Source of the DNA: Ignavibacteriales bacterium
GTDB taxonomy: Bacteria; Bacteroidota; Ignavibacteria; UBA10030
Direction: 5' to 3'
Assembly: GCA_016218005.1 (NCBI GenBank)
Contig: JACRFF010000268.1
Location: 1-5,489 of the forward strand
Length of the DNA: 5,489 nucleotides
Below the pieces are notes generated by a model, which did no database searches, was not told where the DNA came from, and saw nothing but the letters and a program-made list of their open reading frames with translations. A program made the translations under genes and the position numbers. Positions 1 through 5,489 of the stretch are shown here, piece by piece (the stretch's first letter is position 1; the number at the start of each line of letters is the position of its first letter).

Positions 1-41
1 CCGCGCCAACCGTCGGTACCGAATTTGATATTAGTGCCCAT
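1..41 (-). CDS. 5' end of a phosphoglucomutase/phosphomannomutase-family gene, cut by the left window edge
   Basis: Reading the complementary strand from position 41 gives ATG and then MGTNIKFGTDGWR before the sequence runs out. The FGTDGWR block is the typical N-terminus of the alpha-D-phosphohexomutase superfamily (phosphoglucomutase, phosphomannomutase, phosphoglucosamine mutase), where it begins domain 1 and leads towards the phosphoserine loop, which would lie outside the window. The start is fixed by an in-frame TGA at 45-47, so no upstream start in this frame is possible; a weak GGTGA element lies just before the ATG. The gene follows enolase on the same strand with an 80-bp gap that has no convincing terminator, so co-transcription with enolase is plausible. 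The family assignment is good given so short a peptide, but the substrate (glucose, mannose or glucosamine phosphate) cannot be told from 13 residues. Confidence 0.72.
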   Translation of the reverse strand, partial: MGTNIKFGTDGWR

Positions 42-121
42 AGTTCACCAAGAACGCGAAGTTACACGAATTGTTGTTTAGCGAATCGTCCACCACGTTC
101 ACATAGATCTCAAGTCGCCGC

Positions 122-1420
<1,299 letters not shown>

Positions 1421-1557
1421 CTACTCCCAATGGATGCGATTGGTCAAGTTGATGTGGTACAGCCAGAGTGAATTAAGCCAAAAAATGATGGAGAAGCAAC
1501 GAGCGCCGTGTGCTGACTTGAAGGGAAAAAAATCGTATGTTGCAGTCGCGTTTGACG

Positions 1558-1633
1558 CCTGCCGGTCCGAAGTCACGAAGTGATGGCTTCGCCAGACTCC
1601 TTATGGAGCAGGCAGGTAATGTTGCAACCTACC
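1558..1633 (+). promoter_or_regulatory. Nested inverted repeats upstream of serC: candidate structured 5' leader or palindromic repeat
   Basis: Several complementary segments are packed into 76 bp ending 11 bp before the serC ribosome binding site. CCTGCC at 1558-1563 can pair with GGCAGG at 1611-1616. Inside, GTC CGAAG TCAC (1565-1576) can pair with GTGA, CTTCG and GAC (1580-1597), with GAA as the loop and two 3-nt bulges, TGG and CCA. These bulges are complementary to each other, so a competing hairpin TGGCTTCGCCA (1584-1594) is also possible. A second small hairpin is CTCC-TTAT-GGAG (1597-1608). Downstream, GGTA (1615-1618) pairs with TACC (1630-1633) around GTTGCAAC, which shares two bases with the outer stem. 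The pairing was read directly from the sequence. That it acts as an RNA switch, attenuator or protein site is inference; a dispersed repeat would look the same in a single copy. I cannot match it to a named riboswitch class. Confidence 0.45.
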
Positions 1634-1644
1634 AACAGATGACC

Positions 1645-1650
1645 AAGGAG
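1645..1650 (+). promoter_or_regulatory. serC ribosome binding site
   Basis: AAGGAG lies 6 nt upstream of the ATG at 1657. It decides the start of serC, because the open frame extends back to an ATG at 1537 that has no such site and would add 40 residues unlike the family. Confidence 0.85.
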
Positions 1651-1656
1651 ACTTCC

Positions 1657-2742
1657 ATGACCAATCGAGCACATAATTTTTTTGCAGGTCCGGCCGTGCT
1701 TCCCTTTTCCGTGCTGGAAGAAACCCGCGACGCCGTGATGAACTTCGCCAACGTTGGCGTTTCCATCATGGAAATCAGCCATCGCTCCAAAGAATTCGAT
1801 GCGGTGATTCAAGATGCGGAAAGGGATGCGCTTGCCATTGCCGGGCTTTCGGCGCAAGAGTATTCGGTGATCTTCCTCGGCGGCGGAGCGAGTTTGCAAT
1901 TTGCGATGGTACCGATGAACTTCATGAAAACCAAAGCAGATTATCTCATCACCGGCGAGTGGGCAACCAAAGCCGCGAAAGAGGCGAAGATGTTCGGCGC
2001 AGTCAATGAGGCGGGGAGTTCCAAAGACAAGAACTTCAACTATCTGCCAAAAAGTTTGAAGTTCTCGCCGGATGCCGATTATGTCCATATCACCACCAAC
2101 AACACCATCTACGGCACAGAATGGAAATCGGTGCCGGATACCGGCAATGTGCCGCTGCTTGCCGATATGTCTTCCGATATGTTTGGTGTCAAGCGCGAGT
2201 GGTCGCGCTACAGCTTCATCTATGCTGGAGCGCAAAAAAATCTCGGCCCCGCCGGCGTTACCATGGTCATTATCAAGCGCGCGTATCTTGAAGCAAAGGC
2301 CAACGAGCAGGCGCCGACCATGTTGAAGTACAAAACGCACGTCGAAAAGGTATCGCTGTTCAACACGCCGCCGGTGATCGCCGTGTACGTGTTGGGGAGA
2401 ACGTTGAAATGGATCCTGAAGGAGGGCGGACTCAACGCCATCGAAGCGCGCAACCAAAAGAAGGCGAAGATCGTGTACGACGTCATCGACGCTTATCCGA
2501 TGTTCTACAAAGGAACTGTGGCGGATAAGGCCGACCGCTCCATTATGAACCTGACGTGGAATTTGCCGACGCCGGAATTGGAAGAAAAGTTTGTCGCTGA
2601 AGCAAAAGCAAAGAAGATGCTGGGCTTAAAGGGGCATCGTTCCGTCGGCGGCATTCGTGCGTCGCTCTACAACGCTTGCCCGATGGAATCGGTCGAGGTG
2701 TTGGCAAAGTTCATGGAAGAGTTCTACAACGCCAACAAATAA
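1657..2742 (+). CDS. serC: Phosphoserine aminotransferase
   Basis: This PLP-dependent class-V aminotransferase converts 3-phosphohydroxypyruvate plus glutamate to O-phosphoserine, the second step of serine synthesis; in some bacteria it also serves pyridoxal phosphate synthesis. The 361 residues match the usual length of about 360. Visible motifs in order are FFAGPAVLP (8-16), EISHRS with H42 and R43 for phosphate binding, GGGASLQF (PLP phosphate region, about 76-83), NNTIYGTEW, ADMSSD carrying the PLP-ring aspartate, YAGAQKN with the Schiff-base lysine K194, and GHRSVGGIRASLYNA (326-340), which supplies H327, R328 and R334. The start at 1657 is chosen for its AAGGAG and because the peptide then begins exactly at the family N-terminus. 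It is divergent from enolase and lies 85 bp upstream of serA, the preceding pathway step. A structured region precedes the ribosome binding site and may regulate it. Identification is firm. Confidence 0.97.
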   Translation: MTNRAHNFFAGPAVLPFSVLEETRDAVMNFANVGVSIMEISHRSKEFDAVIQDAERDALAIAGLSAQEYSVIFLGGGASLQFAMVPMNFMKTKADYLITGEWATKAAKEAKMFGAVNEAGSSKDKNFNYLPKSLKFSPDADYVHITTNNTIYGTEWKSVPDTGNVPLLADMSSDMFGVKREWSRYSFIYAGAQKNLGPAGVTMVIIKRAYLEAKANEQAPTMLKYKTHVEKVSLFNTPPVIAVYVLGRTLKWILKEGGLNAIEARNQKKAKIVYDVIDAYPMFYKGTVADKADRSIMNLTWNLPTPELEEKFVAEAKAKKMLGLKGHRSVGGIRASLYNACPMESVEVLAKFMEEFYNANK

Positions 2743-2764
2743 TAGTTCATGAACCGGACGAGCA

Positions 2765-2804
2765 CCCCTTCTTGCGGCTTCGGCACTCGAAGGGGTTTTG
2801 TTTT
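2765..2804 (+). terminator. Terminator-like hairpin between serC and serA
   Basis: CCCCTT at 2765-2770 pairs with AAGGGG at 2790-2795, immediately followed by TTTTGTTTT (2796-2804). The 19-nt apical region can fold further through TGC (2773-2775) with GCA (2783-2785). A GC-rich stem plus a T-rich tail is the standard intrinsic-terminator layout. It starts 22 nt after the serC stop and ends 23 nt before the serA ATG. Its long loop and the G interrupting the T tract suggest partial rather than complete termination, allowing read-through into serA; efficiency cannot be judged by eye. Confidence 0.68.
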
Positions 2805-2813
2805 CCACCAGTG

Positions 2814-2820
2814 AAGGAGG
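2814..2820 (+). promoter_or_regulatory. serA ribosome binding site
   Basis: AAGGAGG sits 7 nt before the ATG at 2828 and fixes the serA start. The earlier in-frame ATG at 2798 lies inside the T-rich tail of the preceding hairpin and has no binding site. Confidence 0.88.
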
Positions 2821-2827
2821 TTTGAAG

Positions 2828-4027
2828 ATGAAAGCCCTGATTGCCGACGCGTTTCCCGCTCGCTACATCGATGAACTGCACAAGATCGGCATCGACTGCG
2901 AGTACAAACCAAAATTAAAAGCGGAGGAACTTGCTGATGCCATCGGCGAGAGCAATGTTCTCGTCGTGCGCTCCACCGAAGTCCATGCCGATTGCATTGA
3001 GCACGGTAAACAACTCTCGCTCATCGTTCGCGCAGGAGCTGGGGTCAACAACATCGATATGAAAGCCGCGAACGCGCACGGCATCTATGTTTCCAATTGT
3101 CCGGGCAAGAATGCGATTGCTGTCGCGGAGTTGACGATGGGCTTGCTCTGCGCGCTCGACCGCCGCATTCCCGACAACGTTATCGACTTACGCAACGGTC
3201 AGTGGAACAAGGGCGAGTATTCAAACGCTGACGGTCTTTTCGGAAAGACCATCGGCATCGTGGGCACGGGCCAGATCGGCAAGGAAGTTGTTTTGCGCGC
3301 CAAGGCATTCGGGCTGAACGTCATTGCATTTTCGCGCACACTTAACGCTCACAAGGCGCAACAGATTGGCGCTCGGTTCGCCGCCACGATCGAAGAATTG
3401 ATTTCGCAATCCGATATTGTGTCGCTTCACGTTGCACTCAAGCCGGAAACGCGCGGACTCTTCAGCAAAGACCGCGTGGCGCTGCTGAAGCAAGGTGCGA
3501 TCCTTCTGAACACATCGCGCGCAGAAGTTGTAGACGAGAAGGCGGTGTTTGAAGCTGTGAAGGCCGGCAAAATTCGTTACGGCGCTGATGTGCTTGCCGA
3601 TGAACCGGAAGACAAATCCGCAGCGTTCGATTCGGCGCTGGGAAAACTTTCCGGCGCATACATCACGCACCACATCGGCGCTTCGACCGAGCAAGCGCAA
3701 AACGCCGTGGCGGAAGAAACGGTTGCCATCATCAGGGAATTTAAGGAACTCGGCAGCATTCGTATCTGGGTCAACCGCGCTAAGAAAACTCAGGCAGAAT
3801 GGCAGCTCGTTGTTCGTCACTTCGATAAGGCAGGTGTTTTGGCGAACGTACTCGACGATCTGCGCTCCGCCAATCTCAATGTGCAGGAAGTGGAGAACGT
3901 CGTGTTCGAAGGAGCACAGACGGCGTGCTGCACGTTGAAACTGGACGCTCGGCCTTCTGACGCCACAATCCAAAGTATTCAGTCGCGCGCAAACGAAGTC
4001 ATACAAGTTTCTCTCATCGCGTTGTAG
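2828..4027 (+). CDS. serA: D-3-phosphoglycerate dehydrogenase, ACT-domain form
   Basis: SerA oxidises 3-phosphoglycerate to 3-phosphohydroxypyruvate with NAD+, the committed step of serine synthesis; SerC next door takes the product. The 399-residue protein has a split substrate domain (about 1-95 and 290-320), a Rossmann NAD domain with GIVGTGQIG (143-151), and the catalytic set R231 (NTSRAEVVD), E259 (ADEPED) and H282 (HHIGAST). RAGAGVNNID (68-77) is the substrate-side loop. Residues from about 326 (WQLVVRHFDKAGVLANV onward) form a C-terminal ACT domain with G336, as in short PGDHs of about 400 residues that are often allosterically inhibited by serine; inhibition here is inferred. An oddity is A232 where the family nearly always has Gly after the catalytic Arg. 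The start is set by AAGGAGG. A phosphoglycerate role is much more likely than another 2-hydroxyacid dehydrogenase because of the ACT domain and serC linkage. Confidence 0.94.
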   Translation: MKALIADAFPARYIDELHKIGIDCEYKPKLKAEELADAIGESNVLVVRSTEVHADCIEHGKQLSLIVRAGAGVNNIDMKAANAHGIYVSNCPGKNAIAVAELTMGLLCALDRRIPDNVIDLRNGQWNKGEYSNADGLFGKTIGIVGTGQIGKEVVLRAKAFGLNVIAFSRTLNAHKAQQIGARFAATIEELISQSDIVSLHVALKPETRGLFSKDRVALLKQGAILLNTSRAEVVDEKAVFEAVKAGKIRYGADVLADEPEDKSAAFDSALGKLSGAYITHHIGASTEQAQNAVAEETVAIIREFKELGSIRIWVNRAKKTQAEWQLVVRHFDKAGVLANVLDDLRSANLNVQEVENVVFEGAQTACCTLKLDARPSDATIQSIQSRANEVIQVSLIAL

Positions 4028-4039
4028 GTGGAATTCGCA

Positions 4040-4051
4040 AAGCCATGGCTT
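4040..4051. repeat. 12-bp perfect palindrome downstream of serA
   Basis: AAGCCATGGCTT is a perfect self-complementary dodecamer, 12 bp after the serA stop. No T tract follows, so it is not an obvious terminator, and a loop-free palindrome of this size can occur by chance. It lies within the non-coding convergent stretch between serA and the thioredoxin gene. Confidence 0.4.
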
Positions 4052-4087
4052 CCATCGCGGGCAGCCTATGAGGTATGGGGAAGCGCA

Positions 4088-4111
4088 CTTTTGCAGGTCA
4101 TCTGAGAAAAG
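4088..4111 (+). terminator. Weak hairpin after serA, possible terminator
   Basis: CTTTT (4088-4092) pairs with AAAAG (4107-4111), and inside it CAG (4094-4096) pairs with CTG (4102-4104). CAATTTTGATTTC follows. The stem is A/T-rich and interrupted and the T tail is broken, so this is only the best available candidate for ending the serC-serA transcript; it is not convincing on its own. Confidence 0.25.
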
Positions 4112-4150
4112 CAATTTTGATTTCTATGAACTCACGGGCCAAGCACACTG

Positions 4151-4185
4151 AAAACAGCAAAGCCCCGGAATTTCTTCCGAGGCTT
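4151..4185 (-). terminator. Intrinsic terminator of the thioredoxin operon
   Basis: On the minus strand, 4185-4175 pairs with 4170-4160 in an 11-bp stem (AAGCCTCGGAA with TTCCGGGGCTT) around a 4-nt loop, followed by TGCTGTTTT (4159-4151). The one non-Watson-Crick position (4165/4180) is a G-U wobble in minus-strand RNA but a C-A mismatch in plus-strand RNA, which favours minus-strand use. It begins 22 nt past the thioredoxin stop codon. Some termination of plus-strand transcripts from serA is possible but less supported. Confidence 0.8.
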
Positions 4186-4207
4186 CTTGATGTTCAATGC
4201 ACTTCGA

Positions 4208-4573
4208 TCAATTCGCCGTAGCGGTTAACAGTTCTTCTTCCACCGCCCGCTTCATCGCTTCCTTTGGTAATGCGCCCACCGACATCTTCGGCTTTCCATC
4301 CTTCGGAATAAACAGGAGCGATGGAATGCTGCGGATGCCGAAGACCGACGCCAACTCTTGCTCCTCGTCGGTATTCACCTTGTAGAAGTTCACCTTGCCT
4401 GCATATTCTTTTGACAGTTCGTCGATGATTGGCCCTACCATCCGGCATGGGCCGCACCACGGCGCCCAGAAATCGATGACCGCCGGCAACTCGCCTGTGA
4501 AGTTCCACTCCTTGTTCTTCTCGTAATCGAAAACTTTGTCGAGAAACGCTTGTTTGGTTAAATGTTCGGCCAT
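4208..4573 (-). CDS. trxA: Thioredoxin
   Basis: This small cytoplasmic dithiol oxidoreductase reduces protein disulfides and is normally recharged by thioredoxin reductase. The 121 residues contain the redox site FWAPWCGPC with C40 and C43, and the cis-proline P84 in RSIPSLLFIP, facing the active site. The DF pair (D34 F35) supplies the buried aspartate. The protein is some 10-15 residues longer than E. coli thioredoxin because of an N-terminal stretch (about 10-28, FLDKVFDYEKNKEWNF) rich in charged and aromatic residues, a form I associate with Bacteroidota-like genomes. There is no signal peptide, so it is cytoplasmic. The ATG at 4571-4573 is preceded by AAAGGAA (4581-4587) with a 7-nt spacer. 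It is the last gene of the operon, 69 bp after the DUF302 gene, and a good terminator follows. The fold is certain; whether it is the housekeeping thioredoxin or dedicated to this operon is open. Confidence 0.95.
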   Translation of the reverse strand: MAEHLTKQAFLDKVFDYEKNKEWNFTGELPAVIDFWAPWCGPCRMVGPIIDELSKEYAGKVNFYKVNTDEEQELASVFGIRSIPSLLFIPKDGKPKMSVGALPKEAMKRAVEEELLTATAN

Positions 4574-4606
4574 GAAAAAATTCCTTTGTGCTAAAGTGGA
4601 TTGATA

Positions 4607-4620
4607 CTTATGATCGTAAG
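4607..4620. repeat. Imperfect 14-bp palindrome upstream of trxA
   Basis: CTTATGATCGTAAG has complementary arms with a single G/T mismatch pair. It lies 34 bp upstream of the trxA start in the 69-bp gap after the DUF302 gene. This spacing would fit an operator over an internal promoter or a small RNA hairpin. No clear -35/-10 pair was found alongside it, so the regulatory reading is speculative. Confidence 0.3.
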
Positions 4621-4642
4621 ATGCTCGGTTGAAAAAAAGGAT

Positions 4643-5026
4643 TCATACCGCAGCGATCACCCGTTCGAGCCGCTGCTTCATCTCTTGGGCGATGGGGAGT
4701 ATTGTTTCGTTCTCCATCACCTTCACCATTGCCATAGGATCGAATGCAGCAACGACCGTACGACCTGCTTTCTCAAACACAACGACGTTGCACGGAAGCA
4801 GCAAACCAATCTGTTCTTCCGCCTGAAGCGCTTTGTACGCAAACGGCGGATTACACGCACCGAGGATAACGTACTTCGGGAAGTCGACGTCGAGTTTCTT
4901 TTTCATCGTCTCCTTCACGTCGATTGTCGTGAGGACGCCGAATCCTTCTTTCTTCAATTCATCAACAACTCGTTCAATGGCATGGTCATACGACAAGATG
5001 GTCGTCTTCGAAAATCCGTACGTCAT
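4643..5026 (-). CDS. DUF302-family protein
   Basis: The 127-residue product is a small soluble alpha/beta protein of the DUF302 family, whose biochemical role is not established. Recognisable family features are the N-terminal pattern YGFSKTTILSYDHAIERV, the central EGFGVLTTIDVKETMKKKL (27-45), and the block YVILGACNPPFAYKALQAE (52-70) leading to LLLPCNVVVFE (75-85). Two cysteines, C58 and C79, lie in these two blocks and might bind a ligand or a thiol; this is inference. There is no signal peptide or membrane segment. The ATG at 5026 is preferred because AAGGAGG is 7-8 nt upstream. An ATG two codons earlier (5032) overlaps the DUF6132 stop as ATGA but would sit almost on the binding site. 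It lies between the DUF6132 gene and trxA in a four-gene operon with a rhodanese, which points to sulfur or redox work without proving it. Confidence 0.88.
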   Translation of the reverse strand: MTYGFSKTTILSYDHAIERVVDELKKEGFGVLTTIDVKETMKKKLDVDFPKYVILGACNPPFAYKALQAEEQIGLLLPCNVVVFEKAGRTVVAAFDPMAMVKVMENETILPIAQEMKQRLERVIAAV

Positions 5027-5028
5027 GG

Positions 5029-5247
5029 TCATACCTCCTTTTGTTCGCCGCGCTTTCTCGTCCACGGAATGAATGTCAGTCCGATCACCGCACCGTACGC
5101 CGTGCTGATGTACGGATTGCTGGTGATGGGGCAGGTGCCGGATACGCAGCCGACGAAATAGTAGTATGCGTATCCACCCGCGGCTCCGATCAACGGGAAG
5201 GCAATACGCTTTATCCTTTGTTTTGTGCGCGGTGAGAGAAATTCCAC
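5029..5247 (-). CDS. DUF6132-family small membrane protein
   Basis: This is a 72-residue protein with two predicted membrane helices, about 15-32 and 46-62. They are joined by a loop containing VGCVSGTCPITSNP, the hallmark I recognise for DUF6132 proteins; its function is unknown. Both ends are basic (SPRTKQRIKR at the start, RKRGEQK at the end), so by the positive-inside rule both termini should be cytoplasmic and the cysteine pair C34/C39 should face the periplasm. The start is GTG at 5247: an in-frame TGA directly precedes it, GGAGGG (5256-5261) is 8 nt upstream, and no in-frame ATG exists early in the protein. This start overlaps the end of the rhodanese gene by 37 bp, and its stop touches the DUF302 start region, so translation of the three genes is probably coupled. 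The CxxxxC pair could hold a disulfide or metal, which is inference. Confidence 0.82.
   Translation of the reverse strand: MEFLSPRTKQRIKRIAFPLIGAAGGYAYYYFVGCVSGTCPITSNPYISTAYGAVIGLTFIPWTRKRGEQKEV
5033..5040 (-). promoter_or_regulatory. Ribosome binding site of the DUF302 gene
   Basis: On the minus strand this reads AAGGAGGT. It gives a 7-nt spacing from GGAGG to the ATG at 5026 but only 1 nt to the ATG at 5032, and so favours the inner start. It lies inside the last codons of the DUF6132 gene. Confidence 0.8.
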
Positions 5248-5489
5248 TCAGCCATCCCTCCAACCAAATTGGCAACCTTGAAACCTCGTCTCTTCAGCAG
5301 CAGCGCCGCAGAAACACTCCGATTCCCTGTCTGGCAAAAACAGATAATCTCTTTTGCTTTGTGTTTCTCCAATTCCTCAATCCTTCGCACGATGTGATGC
5401 AATGGAATATGTACCGACCCCCGAATCGTACCGAGCTGCCGTTCACTGTCCGTGCGAACATCAAGCAAGAAAAAATTCTGAACACCGCG
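5211..5489 (-). CDS. Rhodanese-fold sulfurtransferase, 5' end cut by the right window edge
   Basis: Single-domain rhodanese proteins carry sulfane sulfur as a cysteine persulfide. The frame is open to the window end, giving 92 visible residues that start RGVQNFFLLDVRTDSE. The LLDVRT strand-loop (8-13) is the standard CH2A-like block, IRGSVHIPL (22-30) is the second signature (usually G-x-I-x-G-A-x-x-I-P), and ICFCQTGNRSVSAALLL holds the active site with C52 in the six-residue loop CQTGNRS. The C-terminal VANLVGGMAEWN matches the closing helix motif of the family. About 15-25 N-terminal residues and the start codon probably lie beyond position 5489. A TTG at 5468 could be mistaken for the start but falls inside the conserved LLDVR strand. 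There is no signal peptide in the visible part. It heads the visible part of the operon with the DUF6132, DUF302 and thioredoxin genes and is likely to be the cytoplasmic sulfur donor or acceptor there, by inference. Confidence 0.92.
   Translation of the reverse strand, partial: RGVQNFFLLDVRTDSERQLGTIRGSVHIPLHHIVRRIEELEKHKAKEIICFCQTGNRSVSAALLLKRRGFKVANLVGGMAEWNFSHRAQNKG

Noticed and set aside
1552..1557. TTGACG as a -35 promoter element for serC
   Set aside because: No acceptable -10 box at 16-18 bp spacing, and if real the transcript would start inside the inverted repeats; sigma consensus for this lineage may also differ.
1558..1633. tRNA or a known riboswitch in the serC leader
   Set aside because: Stem lengths and the lack of a T-loop GTTCRA motif exclude a tRNA, and I could not match conserved cores of SAM, THF, glycine or T-box elements.
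1537..1656. 40-codon N-terminal extension of SerC from an ATG at 1537
   Set aside because: No ribosome binding site there, the extra residues are translated inverted repeats, and the ATG at 1657 has a well-spaced AAGGAG and the family N-terminus.
1573..2457. 294-codon minus-strand open frame opposite serC
   Set aside because: Antisense shadow of serC, with an Arg/His-rich low-quality product, no ribosome binding site and no motifs.
2798..2827. 10-codon N-terminal extension of SerA
   Set aside because: The upstream ATG overlaps the T tail of a terminator-like hairpin; AAGGAGG points to 2828.
3221..4114. 297-codon minus-strand open frame opposite serA
   Set aside because: Antisense shadow of serA extending into the intergenic region; no family resemblance, and the catalytic motifs are in the serA frame.
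4601..5161. 186-codon plus-strand open frame across the DUF302 and DUF6132 genes
   Set aside because: Antisense to two recognisable families, with an unconvincing composition and no ribosome binding site.
5027..5275. Long N-terminal extension of the DUF302 protein
   Set aside because: The extension would run through the DUF6132 gene in another frame and reads as unrelated Arg-rich sequence; AAGGAGG supports the start at 5026.
5466..5468. TTG start codon for the rhodanese
   Set aside because: It falls within the conserved LLDVR strand and the frame stays open to the window edge, so the true start is outside the window.

Overview
The window is ordinary-looking bacterial chromosome, gene-dense, of roughly balanced base composition, with leaderless or short-leader genes carrying strong GGAGG-type ribosome binding sites. 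The best taxonomic guess is a member of the Bacteroidota/Chlorobiota/Ignavibacteriota (FCB) group. This rests on the style of the thioredoxin (an acidic/aromatic N-terminal extension before the WCGPC motif) and on the neighbouring DUF302 and DUF6132 proteins, which I recall as common there. The phylum call is an inference of moderate confidence.

Layout. On the minus strand at the left edge lies the first 13 codons of a phosphoglucomutase/phosphomannomutase-type gene (1-41), directly downstream of a complete enolase gene (122-1417, minus). A 239-bp divergent intergenic region (1418-1656) follows; its right half contains nested inverted repeats (1558-1633) that would lie in, or just upstream of, the serC 5' leader. 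Reading right come serC (1657-2742, phosphoserine aminotransferase) and serA (2828-4027, D-3-phosphoglycerate dehydrogenase with a C-terminal ACT domain), separated by 85 bp that hold a terminator-like hairpin with a T-rich tail. The region 4028-4207 is convergent and holds a palindrome, a weak hairpin and a good minus-strand terminator. To its right is a minus-strand operon, transcribed right to left: a rhodanese-fold sulfurtransferase (cut by the window's right edge), a small two-helix DUF6132 membrane protein, a DUF302 protein and thioredoxin.

How the genes work together. Enolase consumes 2-phosphoglycerate, while SerA and SerC carry 3-phosphoglycerate towards serine, so the two divergent units lie on either side of the lower-glycolysis/serine branch point. 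The right-hand operon groups four proteins of which two are thiol/sulfane-sulfur enzymes (rhodanese, thioredoxin) and two are uncharacterised small proteins with conserved-looking cysteines. I infer a sulfane-sulfur or thiol-redox role, but the sequence alone does not prove it. This cassette and the structured serC leader are the most interesting parts; I see no mobile element, CRISPR array, tRNA or rRNA.
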